64,000 bases of DNA from Actinoplanes utahensis (GCF_016862455.1 NZ_BOMZ01000108.1:1-64000); one strand, 5' to 3'; positions 26,901 to 34,575 are shown, numbered from the stretch's first letter. A program made the numbers and translations. The notes: a model not told the origin generated them from the sequence alone.

Positions 26901-27399
26901 GCAGCCGGTGGAGACCGTGGTGGTCGCCGAGCCGGTGGTCGCCGAGCCGGTGGCCGTCGAGGAGGCCGGCCCGGTCGCGGAGGTCCCGCCGGTCCCGGTG
27001 CAGGCTCCCGTGACGACGCAGGCTCCTGTCCAGGCGCAGGCTCCTGTCCAGGCGCAGGCTCCTGTCCAGGCGCAGGCTCCTGTCCAGGCGCAGGCTCCGG
27101 TGCAGGCGCCGATGGCGGGTTCGGGGATCGTCCGCCCGGCGCAGCCGGCGCTGACCACCTCCGACGCCGACGACGAGTACGACATCAGCGGTTACGACCT
27201 GTCCCGTTACGAGACGGAGGCCGAGCCCGCGTCGCGGGAGTCGGCCGCCGAGGAGGCCGAGTCGATGCGGCTGGCCGGGGCGGACGACCCGGACGCGGCC
27301 GACGAGGACGAGGACGACGACGAGGACGTGGTGGGCGCCGGCACGGGCACCCGCCGCCGGTCGAGGCGGAGCGCCACGAGGCGGCGTACCCGGCCCTGA
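23962..27399 (+). CDS. rne: Ribonuclease E/G
   Basis: Endoribonuclease of mRNA decay and rRNA/tRNA processing; 1145 aa. Residues 1-480 are disordered Ala/Glu/Arg-rich sequence with two PPAPVKKATRARRKK repeats and acidic and Arg clusters. The S1 domain lies at about 535-610 (SGTMVGNVYLGKVQN). Catalytic Mg-binding Asp801 is in VVDVNTGKY and Asp845/Asp848 in VIDFIDM. The Zn-link motif is CDHCKGRG (Cys903, Cys906). The C-terminal 230 residues are disordered with five QAPVQA units and an acidic tail. The catalytic core in the middle with disorder on both sides is the actinobacterial arrangement. I use the ATG at 23962, preceded by GGAGAG. The long leader suggests post-transcriptional control. Confidence 0.95.
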   Translation: MLDNEPPVNLGDQGGERDGAVTPPADAAASTTPARRTRAPRRKAAAPPPEADAPVADAPVADAAGPAAEPGAGIEAAAAADPAEAPPAPVKKATRARRKKAEPTAEAAAPAAPQADEPATVQAAESAAVPAAAEGPAAEAAEVPPAPVKKATRARRKKVEPAAEQPTLLEDSTPADVPAEVVETPAATAEPAVPELSEEDEAALIEEAAVEAAAAARAAGAPVVGILPLDDDFVEEKPARPARGRRGALPPAVLFMPPEAVEAEPAPVSRRRRPAAEPVAAEAPAVAEPAPAPVEAVAVPEETIEEPAEGTRRSRRRRRGAAEEPAEVAVAEAEPALEEAEESADDVEDGADDENDDDEDGAAGRRRRRRGRRGRGRGKGPSDEADDADAEEGAEEGAEASAEDGEDEDEEPEEGEGEGDGVTRRRRRRRRKGSSGDGETGGIEDGVHTVVRVREPRRTSDEVQGVSGSTRLEAKRQRRRDGREQRRTRPPILSESEFLARREAVDRVMVVRQKQDRTQIAVLEDGILVEHYVARATSGTMVGNVYLGKVQNVLPSMEAAFVDVGRGRNAVLYAGEVNWDATGLEGRARSIEQALRSGDSVLVQVTKDPIGHKGARLTSHIALSGRHLVYVPNGNASGISRKLPDNERKRLRDILKKLVPDGAGVIVRTAAEGATEDELARDVKRLQAQWEDIQARAAEGNAPRALSEEPDLVIRVVRDLFNEDFRELVVQGEQAYAEVENYLDSVSPDLVERLRRHTGVTDAFAEWRIDEQILKALDRKVFLPSGGHLVIDRTEAMTVVDVNTGKYTGAGGNLEETVTRNNLEAAEEIVRQLRLRDLGGIVVIDFIDMVLESNRELVLRRLTECLGRDRTKHQVTEITSLGLVQMTRKRIGAGLLEAFSENCDHCKGRGLIIHQEPVPEKRSNGGGGGNGGGASSQVKAVAATVRTETPVRTETPVQQPQQQSSRQRRRRGGGDSAPVEQPVETVVVAEPVVAEPVAVEEAGPVAEVPPVPVQAPVTTQAPVQAQAPVQAQAPVQAQAPVQAQAPVQAPMAGSGIVRPAQPALTTSDADDEYDISGYDLSRYETEAEPASRESAAEEAESMRLAGADDPDAADEDEDDDEDVVGAGTGTRRRSRRSATRRRTRP
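27019..27108. repeat. Five 18-bp tandem repeats in rne
   Basis: Five units of 18 bp (27019, 27037, 27055, 27073, 27091), the last with base changes, encode QAPVQA repeats in the disordered tail of RNase E/G. It is likely to vary in copy number between strains. Confidence 0.9.
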
Positions 27400-27407
27400 G
27401 CAGTGTG

Positions 27408-27459
27408 AACCCGCCCCCGCGGTTAACTAGAAAGAAAGTTAACTGCGGGGGCGGGTTTT
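27408..27459 (+). terminator. Strong rne terminator
   Basis: A 21-bp stem (27408-27428 with 27437-27457, one G-T pair) closes an AGAAAGAA loop and runs into TTTT. Confidence 0.93.
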
Positions 27460-27510
27460 CCGTTACCCTCGCTGGGATCGATCCCTTTCCCCCGAGGAGA
27501 CCGAGTTCCC

Positions 27511-27999
27511 ATGCGTATCCCTGCCCTCGCCACGGTGACGATCTGCGCCGCGCTCCTGGCCGGCGGCTGCTCCGGCGGCGACGAGCCGAAGGCGGCCCCC
27601 GCCGCCCCCGCCGCCCCCGCGGCGACCGCTGCGCAGCAGACCGAGAAGCCGACCGACGCCGCGCTCTCCGCGGACACCGAGGCCATCTGCGATCAGGCGA
27701 GCCGGACCAGCACCGCCTTCGGCAAGACCGTGGTGGAGAACCGGGTCCTGCTGACCCGGGCGGGTGCGGAGAGCCGGGAGGCCCAGGCGAAGGCCCGGGA
27801 GAAGGTCACACGTGACGTGCAGAACTTCTCCTTCGCCCTGCTCGACATGTCGAAGCTGACCGCCGACGCCGAGGTCAAGAAGGCCCTCGCCACGCTGGGC
27901 GCGCAGGTGACCGCGCTCAAGGGTGACATCGCGAAGTTCGACGACAAGCGGCTCACCGACCTGCACGGCACGCTGGACAAGGCGTGTGGACGAGGTTAA
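27511..27999 (+). CDS. Small secreted lipoprotein
   Basis: 162 aa, not recognised. A signal peptide with lipobox LAGGC (Cys20) predicts lipid anchoring on the outer face of the membrane. An Ala/Pro linker (about 27-45) is followed by a helical domain with two cysteines, in ICDQAS and KACGRG, one near each end, that could pair. GAGGAG precedes the ATG. It sits alone between the rne terminator and the rplU promoter. Confidence 0.8.
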   Translation: MRIPALATVTICAALLAGGCSGGDEPKAAPAAPAAPAATAAQQTEKPTDAALSADTEAICDQASRTSTAFGKTVVENRVLLTRAGAESREAQAKAREKVTRDVQNFSFALLDMSKLTADAEVKKALATLGAQVTALKGDIAKFDDKRLTDLHGTLDKACGRG

Positions 28000-28008
28000 C
28001 GGCCCGGT

Positions 28009-28038
28009 TTGGGTCTCGGCCCGGCGATGAAGTATTCT
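28009..28038 (+). promoter_or_regulatory. Candidate rplU-rpmA promoter
   Basis: TTGGGT (28009-28014) and TATTCT (28033-28038) are spaced 18 nt, giving a leader of about 120 nt before rplU. Confidence 0.45.
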
Positions 28039-28045
28039 TTCCGAC

Positions 28046-28138
28046 GGCGCCTTTTCGGCGCCCGCTCCGTGCGCGCTTCAGTGACAGATGAGCGCCTGCC
28101 GGATCTTTAGCAACATCCGCCAGCAGCCATGCGGCTGC
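28046..28138 (+). promoter_or_regulatory. rplU leader with two hairpins
   Basis: GGCGCC (28046-28051) pairs with GGCGCC (28057-28062), and GCAGCC (28123-28128) pairs with GGCTGC (28133-28138). The second lies just before GGGAG (28149-28153). Ribosomal-protein leaders often carry autoregulatory structures; whether L21 binds here is unknown. Confidence 0.45.
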
Positions 28139-28163
28139 GTAAGTCTCAGGGAGTCCGCGTCTC

Positions 28164-28478
28164 ATGTACGCGATCGTCAAGACCGGCGGCAAGCAGTACA
28201 AGGTTGCCGAGGGCGACGTGATCGAGGTCGAGAAGCTCGCGGGTGAGCCCGGCGACGCTCTGACGCTCGCCGCAGTGCTCCTCGTCGACGGTGACAACCT
28301 GGTGACCGAAGCGGCCAAGCTTGCCAACGTTACGGTGTCCGGCGAGATCGCCGAGCACACCAAGGGTCCGAAGATCCGGATCCACAAGTTCAAGAACAAG
28401 ACCGGTTACCACAAGCGCCAGGGGCACCGTCAGCCGCTGACCCGCGTCAAGGTGACCGGCATCAAGAGCGGGAAGTAG
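28164..28478 (+). CDS. rplU: 50S ribosomal protein L21
   Basis: 104 aa. The start MYAIVKTGGKQYKVAEGD and the C-terminal GYHKRQGHRQPLTRVKV are diagnostic of L21, which binds 23S rRNA in the large subunit. It forms an operon with rpmA 7 bp downstream, the usual pairing. The upstream leader has two hairpins and GGGAG before the ATG. Confidence 0.97.
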   Translation: MYAIVKTGGKQYKVAEGDVIEVEKLAGEPGDALTLAAVLLVDGDNLVTEAAKLANVTVSGEIAEHTKGPKIRIHKFKNKTGYHKRQGHRQPLTRVKVTGIKSGK

Positions 28479-28485
28479 GCGCGCA

Positions 28486-28740
28486 ATGGCTCATAAAAAG
28501 GGTGCATCCAGCTCTCGTAACGGCCGCGATTCCGCCGCTCAGCGGCTGGGCGTCAAGCGGTTCGGCGGCCAGCTCGTCAACGCCGGCGAGATCCTGATCC
28601 GCCAGCGTGGCACCAAGTTCCACCCGGGCGACCTGGTCGGCCGTGGCGGCGACGACACGCTGTTCGCGCTCGCCGCGGGCAACGTCCAGTTCGGCACCTC
28701 GCGCGGTCGCAAGACCGTCAGCATCGTGCCGGTCGCGTAG
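28486..28740 (+). CDS. rpmA: 50S ribosomal protein L27
   Basis: 84 aa. MAHKKGASSSRNGRDS and KRFGGQLVNAGEILIRQRG are the L27 signatures; the flexible N-terminus reaches the peptidyl-transferase centre. It starts directly at AHKKG, without the cleaved N-terminal extension found in Firmicutes. Two stop codons stand in tandem (TAGTAG), and a terminator follows at once. Confidence 0.97.
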   Translation: MAHKKGASSSRNGRDSAAQRLGVKRFGGQLVNAGEILIRQRGTKFHPGDLVGRGGDDTLFALAAGNVQFGTSRGRKTVSIVPVA

Positions 28741-28751
28741 TAGTTTTCTCT

Positions 28752-28797
28752 ACAGCGGGCCGTGGACCCTCGGGTCCGCGGCCCGCTGTTGTTTTTC
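28752..28797 (+). terminator. rplU-rpmA terminator
   Basis: A 17-bp stem (28752-28768 with 28773-28789, one G-T pair) with a 4-nt loop is followed by TGTTTTT. It separates the ribosomal-protein operon from obgE. Confidence 0.93.
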
Positions 28798-28808
28798 CAC
28801 GGCTTCAC

Positions 28809-28850
28809 TGTGGTGACGTGTGGTTCGCCATCGAGCCGCAGGTCACCACA
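28809..28850. promoter_or_regulatory. Inverted repeat upstream of obgE
   Basis: TGTGGTGAC (28809-28817) and GTCACCACA (28842-28850) form a perfect 9-bp inverted repeat with 24 nt between. It lies 33 nt before the obgE start, so it may be an operator or a 5' UTR stem. Confidence 0.5.
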
Positions 28851-28882
28851 ACACCAGGGTCTCGCAGCAGTAGGAGTCGCAA

Positions 28883-30391
28883 GTGACCACGTTCGTCGAC
28901 CGGGTAGTGCTGCACCTCCAGGCGGGTGACGGCGGGCACGGCTGTTCCTCCGTGCACCGGGAGAAGTTCAAACCGCTCGGCGGGCCGGACGGCGGCAACG
29001 GCGGGCACGGCGGCAGCATCACCCTCGTGGTGGATCCGCAGCAGCACACCCTGCTGGACTTCCACTTCCATCCGCACATCAAGGCCAGCAACGGCGGCGG
29101 TGGCGCCGGCTCGAACCGGGACGGCGCGACCGGCAAGGATCTGATCCTCAAGGTGCCGGACGGCACCGTGGTGCAGACCCTGGACGGCGAGGTGCTGGCC
29201 GACCTGGTCGGTGCCGGCACCGAGTTCACCGTGGCCCGCGGTGGCCGCGGCGGCCGGGGCAACGCGTCGCTCGCCAACGCGCGGCGCAAGGTGCCGGGCT
29301 TCGCCGAGCTCGGCGAGCCGGGCGACCAGCTGGACGTCGTGCTGGAGCTGAAGAGCGTCGCCGACGTGGGCCTGGTCGGTTTCCCGTCGGCGGGCAAGTC
29401 GTCGCTGATCGCGGTGATGTCCGCGGCCAAGCCGAAGATCGCCGACTATCCGTTCACCACGCTGGTGCCCAACCTGGGTGTGGTGCAGGCCGGCGAGCAG
29501 ACCTACACCATCGCCGACGTGCCCGGGCTGATCCCCGGCGCGGCCACCGGCAAGGGCCTGGGCATGCAGTTCCTGCGGCACATCGAGCGGACCTCGGTGC
29601 TGGTGCACGTGCTGGACGCGGCGGCCCCGGAGATCGAGCGGGACCCGCTCGCCGACCTGGACGCGATCGAGGCGGAGCTGGCGGCTTACGGCGGGCTCGA
29701 GAACCGGCCGCGGATCGTGGTGCTCAACAAGATCGACATTCCGGACGGGCGCGACCTGGCCGAGATGGTGCGACCCGACCTGGAGGCCCGCGGCTACCAG
29801 GTGTTCGAGGTCAGCGCGATGACCCGGGAAGGACTGCGGGAGTTCGGGTTCGCCCTGGCCAAGCTGGTCGCCGAGCACCGGGCGGCCAAGCCGGTCGAGG
29901 AGGCGACCCGGATCGTGATCCGCCCGCGCGCGGTCGACGACACCGGATTCACCATCGAGCAGGACGAGGACGGGGTCTTCGTGATCCGCGGCACCCAGGT
30001 GGAGCGCTGGGTGCGGCAGACCAACTTCGACAACGACGAGGCCATCGGTTACCTGGGTGACCGCCTCGAGCGGCTCGGCGTCGAGGCCGAGCTGGCCAAG
30101 AAGGGCGCGGTCGCGGGCAGCCCGGTGCGGATCGGCGAGCGCGAGTTCGACTGGGCGCCGAACGCGGGCGAGTACATCTCCGGCCCACGTGGCACCGACA
30201 TCCGCCTGGAGGAGCTGGACACCCGGCCGTCCGCGGCGCAGCGACTCGCCGCGCGCAAGGCCCGCCGGGTGCGCAACGACGACGAGCTGACCCACATGTC
30301 GGCCGACGGCACGGTCAGCACCGTCGCCAACGCGCAGCTTCCGGTGCTGGTGAGTGACGAGGATGACAGCGAGGGCGACACCGACGAATAG
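28883..30391 (+). CDS. obgE: GTPase Obg/CgtA
   Basis: 502 aa GTPase that binds the 50S subunit and links ribosome maturation to growth and stringent control. The Gly-rich Obg fold is residues 1-160 (GGPDGGNGGHGG). The G domain has GFPSAGKSS, DVPGLIPGA and NKIDIP. The C-terminal OCT domain (about 345-430, EDGVFVIRGTQVERW) precedes an acidic tail ending in EDDSEGDTDE. Length and order match actinobacterial Obg. Start GTG 28883 with GGAG upstream. In many actinobacteria proB follows; here a GNAT gene does. Confidence 0.97.
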   Translation: MTTFVDRVVLHLQAGDGGHGCSSVHREKFKPLGGPDGGNGGHGGSITLVVDPQQHTLLDFHFHPHIKASNGGGGAGSNRDGATGKDLILKVPDGTVVQTLDGEVLADLVGAGTEFTVARGGRGGRGNASLANARRKVPGFAELGEPGDQLDVVLELKSVADVGLVGFPSAGKSSLIAVMSAAKPKIADYPFTTLVPNLGVVQAGEQTYTIADVPGLIPGAATGKGLGMQFLRHIERTSVLVHVLDAAAPEIERDPLADLDAIEAELAAYGGLENRPRIVVLNKIDIPDGRDLAEMVRPDLEARGYQVFEVSAMTREGLREFGFALAKLVAEHRAAKPVEEATRIVIRPRAVDDTGFTIEQDEDGVFVIRGTQVERWVRQTNFDNDEAIGYLGDRLERLGVEAELAKKGAVAGSPVRIGEREFDWAPNAGEYISGPRGTDIRLEELDTRPSAAQRLAARKARRVRNDDELTHMSADGTVSTVANAQLPVLVSDEDDSEGDTDE

Positions 30392-30435
30392 GCAGTCGGC
30401 CAGATCACCGCAACCCGCCGGAAACGGTCGTCACC

Positions 30436-30441
30436 TAGAGT
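30436..30441 (+). promoter_or_regulatory. Candidate -10 box of the GNAT gene
   Basis: TAGAGT ends 7 nt before GTG 30449, with no Shine-Dalgarno sequence; leaderless start predicted. Confidence 0.4.
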
Positions 30442-30448
30442 CACCTGG

Positions 30449-30886
30449 GTGCTGATCGAAATTCGACCCTCCCTGGACCCGGAACTGGCCGTCCTCGTTA
30501 CCGCTGAGCAGTGGGAACGGACCGGTTCCGGCATGCCGGCCCGGGGTCGGACGTTCCAGCCGGACGATGACGTCGAGTATCTGGTAGGTGTCGTCAACGG
30601 GCGAGCGGTGGCCTGCGGGGGCTGGCAGGCGCTGGCGCCGGGCACGGCGGGGATGCGGCGGCTGTACGTGCGCCCCGCCTTCCGTGGCCGCGGCCTGGCC
30701 CGGCAGATGATCGTCGCGATCGAGGAGGAGGCGCTCGCCGCGGGCCGGCCGGTGATCCGGCTGGAGCTGGAGTCCCGGCTGTCCGCGGCGATCGCCCTCT
30801 ACCGGTCGTCCGGCTACCTGCCGGTGCGGCCGGACCGTCCCGGGCTGGTCACGTTCGAGAAGCGGCTACCGGTCCTGGTCCAGTAG
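30449..30886 (+). CDS. GNAT-family N-acetyltransferase
   Basis: 145 aa. The acetyl-CoA-binding core is RRLYVRPAFRGRGLARQMI (about residues 71-89), with the late strand and ALYRSSGY motif at about 110-120. Substrate unknown. The gene ends inside the 3' end of the convergent trpS (21 bp overlap, 30866-30886), so antisense interference between the two transcripts is possible. Confidence 0.85.
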   Translation: MLIEIRPSLDPELAVLVTAEQWERTGSGMPARGRTFQPDDDVEYLVGVVNGRAVACGGWQALAPGTAGMRRLYVRPAFRGRGLARQMIVAIEEEALAAGRPVIRLELESRLSAAIALYRSSGYLPVRPDRPGLVTFEKRLPVLVQ

Positions 30887-31840
30887 GCCCAGGGCGGCAC
30901 GCGTACGGCGTACCGTCGCGAAAGCTCGTGGCCGGACCTGCCGTGCGCCCTCCGCCAGGATCTCCCGGACGTGCCCGGGGTCGCCGGCCAGCGCGGCGTG
31001 CCGCGAGCGGATCGGCGCGAGCACCGCCTCCACCGCGTCGGTGACCTCCCGCTTCAGCTTTCCGTAGGAGTGTGGATCGGCCGGTTCCCGGCCCGCGCAG
31101 GCGGCCAGGATGTCGATCAGGTTGGTGACGCCCGGCTGCCGGCCCGGATCGCGGCGCACCACCGCCAGTTCGTCGGTGACCGCCCGGGCCACCGTCCGGC
31201 GCACCACGTCTGGCGGGTCGAGCAGCGCGATCCGCCCGGTTCCGGTGCTCTTGCCCATCTTGGTGGTGGGATCGGCGAGATCCATGACCCGCGCGGCCGC
31301 CTCCGGGCGTACCCCCTCGGGCACCGTGAAGGTCCGGCCGTACCGGGCGTTGAACCTGGTCGCGAGGGTGCGGGCGAGTTCCAGATGCTGGTTCTGATCC
31401 TCGCCGACCGGCACCTGGACGATGTCGTGGGCCAGGATGTCGGCGGCCATCAGCACCGGGTAGGTCAGCAGGCTCAGCCGCACGTGACCGCCGCCGGACG
31501 ACTTCTCCTTGAACTGGATCATGCGGGCCGCCTCGCCGAAGCCGGTCGCGCACTCCAGCAGATAGTGCAGCTCGGTGATCTCGGGAACGTGCGACTGGAC
31601 CACGATCGGGGTGCGTTCCGGGTCGACGCCGGCGGCCAGCATGACCGTGGCCTGTTCGAGCGTGAGCGCCCGTACCCTCTCGGGGTCGTGGTCCAGGGTG
31701 AGCGCGTGCAGGTCGGCGATCAGCGTGATCGACGCGGTGCCGTCCTGCGCCGCGATCAGCGGGCGCAGCGCGCCCAGCAGATTACCGAGATGCAGGTGGC
31801 CGGTGGGCTTGAAACCGGTCAGGCGGCGGGTGGTCGACAT
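30866..31840 (-). CDS. trpS: Tryptophanyl-tRNA synthetase
   Basis: Class I synthetase charging tRNA-Trp; 324 aa. HIGH appears as HLHLGN (residues 15-20), and KMSKS as KMGKS in PTTKMGKSTGTGRI; VPVGEDQNQHLELAR is a TrpRS signature. GGGAGAT precedes the ATG. The gene lies behind a leader peptide and attenuator, so it should be induced when charged tRNA-Trp is scarce. In Streptomyces coelicolor an auxiliary TrpRS conferring indolmycin resistance is controlled by ribosome-mediated attenuation. This gene may be the counterpart, but I cannot tell from the window whether a second, housekeeping trpS exists. Confidence 0.95.
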   Translation of the reverse strand: MSTTRRLTGFKPTGHLHLGNLLGALRPLIAAQDGTASITLIADLHALTLDHDPERVRALTLEQATVMLAAGVDPERTPIVVQSHVPEITELHYLLECATGFGEAARMIQFKEKSSGGGHVRLSLLTYPVLMAADILAHDIVQVPVGEDQNQHLELARTLATRFNARYGRTFTVPEGVRPEAAARVMDLADPTTKMGKSTGTGRIALLDPPDVVRRTVARAVTDELAVVRRDPGRQPGVTNLIDILAACAGREPADPHSYGKLKREVTDAVEAVLAPIRSRHAALAGDPGHVREILAEGARQVRPRAFATVRRTRAALGLLDQDR

Positions 31841-31904
31841 CAGGATCTCCCTACGGGGGTACGGGTGACCGTCTGCTCCGGGAGATCGCGTGCTCGACGA
31901 GAAA

Positions 31905-31961
31905 CGGCCGCCCGGATCGGGCGGCCGCGGAAGTGGATTCGCGCGTGTGGGTGAGCCGCCC
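31905..31961 (-). promoter_or_regulatory. trpS transcription attenuator
   Basis: Read on the minus strand. Segment 1 (31967-31973, inside the leader peptide) can pair with segment 2 (31955-31961). Segment 2 can instead pair with segment 3 (31919-31925). Segment 3 is the 5' arm of a 10-bp terminator stem (31918-31927 with 31905-31914, loop ATC) followed by TTTCTC. Ribosomes stalled on the Trp codons would cover segment 1, free segment 2 to hold segment 3, and so prevent termination. Confidence 0.85.
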
Positions 31962-31963
31962 CG

Positions 31964-31999
31964 TCAGGGCAGCCACCAGTCGGTACGGCAGACGCGCAT
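31964..31999 (-). CDS. trpS leader peptide MRVCRTDWWLP
   Basis: An 11-residue open frame with two adjacent tryptophan codons, followed by the attenuator stems. Its ATG comes 6 nt after a TACGCT box (32006-32011) and has no ribosome binding site, so the peptide is probably translated from a leaderless mRNA. The Trp-Trp pair is the sensor for charged tRNA-Trp. Confidence 0.88.
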   Translation of the reverse strand: MRVCRTDWWLP

Positions 32000-32005
32000 G
32001 GATCG

Positions 32006-32011
32006 AGCGTA
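32006..32011 (-). promoter_or_regulatory. -10 box of the trpS leader transcript
   Basis: TACGCT on the minus strand with 6 nt to the leader-peptide ATG. It is in the 60-bp divergent region shared with pepN. Confidence 0.5.
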
Positions 32012-32059
32012 GCGTGCCCACCGTGGGGACGGCGGCCCCAGACGGGCATGATTGTCGGC

Positions 32060-34555
32060 ATGCCCACCCTGACCCGTGCCGAGGCCGTCGAGCGAGCATC
32101 AGTCGTCGACGTCGAGGAATATCACATCGACCTGGACCTGACCGGCTCCGGCGACACCTTCCGCTCCCGTGTGACGGTGCGGTTCCGTGCCCGGGCCGGC
32201 GCCGCGACCTTCCTGGAGTTCGAGCCCGCCGAGGTCGCCTCGATGACGCTCAACGGGGTCGCCGTGCCCGCGGCGGCCTCGACCGGCGCCCGCCTGGAGC
32301 TGACCGGCCTCGCCGAGGAGAACGAGCTGGTCGTCGACGCCCTGATGCGGTATTCCAACGACGGCGAGGGCCTGCACCGGTACACCGATCCGGCCGACGG
32401 GAACACCTACCTCTACCAGCACCTGTTCATCAACAACGCCGGCCGGGTGCTGCCGGCGTTCGACCAGCCGGACCTCAAGGCCGTCTTCACGGTCGGCGTC
32501 ACCGCGCCGGAGCAGTGGCTGGTCGCCACGAACGGGACGCTCGTCTCCCGGGACGGCTGCCGCTGGCGGTTCGCGCCCACCAAGCGGATCTCCACCTATC
32601 TGGCCACCCTGATCGCCGGGCCCTACCACCAGGTCACCAGCGAGCACGACGGCATCCCGCTGGCCCTGTACGTGCGGTCCGCCCTCGCCGAGCACCTGGA
32701 CGCGCAGGCGCCGGAGATCTTCGAGCTGACCAGGCAGTCGCTGGACCGGTTCCACGAGATGTTCGACATCCGCTACCCGTTCGGGCACTACCAGCAGGCG
32801 TTCGCCCCCGAGTTCAACTTCGGCGCCATGGAGTACCCCGGCCTCGTCGTCTTCCGGGACGAGATGATCCCGCGCTCGGCGGTCACCGACAGCGACCGGG
32901 AACGCCGGGCCAACGTGATCGCCCACGAGATGGCCCACATGTGGTTCGGTGACCTGGTCACCATGGCCTGGTGGGACGACCTGTGGTTGAACGAGTCGTT
33001 CGCCGAGTACCTGGGGTCCCGGGTGACCGCCGAGGCGACCCGCTTCGCCGACGCGTGGACCACCTTCGCCATGCACCGCAAAGCCTGGGGACTGCGCGCC
33101 GACCAGCGGCCGTCCACCCATCCGGTCGCCCCGTCCGAGGTCGTCGACACCGAGCAGGCGCTGCTCAACTTCGACGGGATCTCGTACGCCAAGGGCGCCG
33201 CCGTCCTCAAGCAGCTGGTCGCCTGGCTCGGCGACAAGGCGTTCCTGGCCGGGCTCAACGAGCACTTCCAGGCACACGCCTACGGCAACGCCACCCTGGC
33301 CGACCTGCTGCGCGCCCTGTCCGAGGCGAGCGGCCGGGACCTGTCCGCCTGGGCCGAGGTGTGGCTGCGCCGGGCCCAGGTCAACACGCTGCGCGCCGAG
33401 GTCACCCGGGACGGCGCGAACTACGCCGAGGTCGCGGTGACGCAGACCGCCCCGGCGGACTACCCGACCCTGCGGCCGCACCGGATCGGTGTCGGGCTGT
33501 ACGACCGGCGCGCCGACGGCGGCGTGGTGCTGCGCCGGCGCCTCGAGGTGGAGCTGGACGCATCCGGGCGTACCGTGCTGGCCGAGCTCGCCGGACAGCC
33601 CGCGGCGGACCTGCTGCTGCTCAACGACGGTGATCTGACGTACGCCAAGGTCCGCCTGGACGCCGAGTCGGCGGCCGCCGTGCCGCTGCTGCTGCCCCGC
33701 CTGGACGACTCGCTGGCCCGTGCCGTGATCTGGGCCGCCACCCTGGACGCCGTGGTCGACGGCGAACGGCCCGTCGCCGAACTGGTCGCCCTGGTCCTGG
33801 CCGCGCTGCCGGTGGAGAGCGAGGTGGCGGTCGTCGAGGACGTGCTGAAGGCCACCCGCGGGCTGGTCGACCGGTACGCCTCCCCGGAGACCCGCCCGGC
33901 CGCCCTGGGACTCCTCGCCCAGGCCGCCGACCGGCTGCTCGCCGCCGCGCCGGCCGGTGACTCCCGGCAGCTCGCCGCCGCCCGCGGCCTGATCGGCGCC
34001 ACCGTCGACACCGCCCGGCTGCACGGCTGGCTGGCCGGCGAGAACGTGCCGGACGGTCTGGCCGTCGACGCCGACCTGCGCTGGCTGATCATCTACCGGC
34101 TCGCGGTGCTCGGGGTCGCGGGCGCCGACGTGATCGACGGTGAGCTGGCCCGCGACCGCAGCGCCTCCGGTGAGCAGTGGGCCGCCCGCTGCCGGGCCGC
34201 CCGCCCGGACCCGGCGGCCAAGGAGGCCGCCTGGACCGCGATCGTCCGGGACGCCTCGCTGTCCAACCGGCTCGCCGAGCTGACCGCGAGCGGGTTCTGG
34301 CAGCCGGAGCAACGGGAGCTGCTGGAGCCGTACGCCGAGCGGTACTTCACCGAGATGCCGGAGATGATGCGCAACCGCGGCGGGATGAGCGCCGAGCACA
34401 TCGCCTCGGTGGCGTACCCCTCGGTGATGGTCTCCGCCCGCACCCGGGAGTTCGCGGCGACCCTGCTCGCCGACCGGGATCTGCACCAGATCCTGCGCCG
34501 CGTGGTGGAGGACTCCGACGACGACATGCGGCGGGCCCTGCTCGCGCGAGGCTGA
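32060..34555 (+). CDS. pepN: Aminopeptidase N (M1 family)
   Basis: Zinc metallopeptidase removing N-terminal residues from peptides in the cytoplasm; 831 aa from this start. The exopeptidase motif appears as GAMEYPG, and the zinc site is HEMAHMWFGD (His289, Glu290, His293) with the third ligand in NESFAEYLG. The C-terminal half is the helical ERAP1-like domain. The ATG at 32060 gives MPTLTRAEAVERA, as in relatives; ATG 32048 is also in frame. Neither has a Shine-Dalgarno site, but CATGAT precedes 32060 by 7 nt. It is divergent from the trpS leader. Confidence 0.95.
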   Translation: MPTLTRAEAVERASVVDVEEYHIDLDLTGSGDTFRSRVTVRFRARAGAATFLEFEPAEVASMTLNGVAVPAAASTGARLELTGLAEENELVVDALMRYSNDGEGLHRYTDPADGNTYLYQHLFINNAGRVLPAFDQPDLKAVFTVGVTAPEQWLVATNGTLVSRDGCRWRFAPTKRISTYLATLIAGPYHQVTSEHDGIPLALYVRSALAEHLDAQAPEIFELTRQSLDRFHEMFDIRYPFGHYQQAFAPEFNFGAMEYPGLVVFRDEMIPRSAVTDSDRERRANVIAHEMAHMWFGDLVTMAWWDDLWLNESFAEYLGSRVTAEATRFADAWTTFAMHRKAWGLRADQRPSTHPVAPSEVVDTEQALLNFDGISYAKGAAVLKQLVAWLGDKAFLAGLNEHFQAHAYGNATLADLLRALSEASGRDLSAWAEVWLRRAQVNTLRAEVTRDGANYAEVAVTQTAPADYPTLRPHRIGVGLYDRRADGGVVLRRRLEVELDASGRTVLAELAGQPAADLLLLNDGDLTYAKVRLDAESAAAVPLLLPRLDDSLARAVIWAATLDAVVDGERPVAELVALVLAALPVESEVAVVEDVLKATRGLVDRYASPETRPAALGLLAQAADRLLAAAPAGDSRQLAAARGLIGATVDTARLHGWLAGENVPDGLAVDADLRWLIIYRLAVLGVAGADVIDGELARDRSASGEQWAARCRAARPDPAAKEAAWTAIVRDASLSNRLAELTASGFWQPEQRELLEPYAERYFTEMPEMMRNRGGMSAEHIASVAYPSVMVSARTREFAATLLADRDLHQILRRVVEDSDDDMRRALLARG

Positions 34556-34575
34556 CCTGATTCGTGCCCGGAACG

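Noticed and set aside
27019..27108. CRISPR-like regular repeats
   Set aside because: 18-bp units follow each other without spacers and are in-frame coding repeats of rne.
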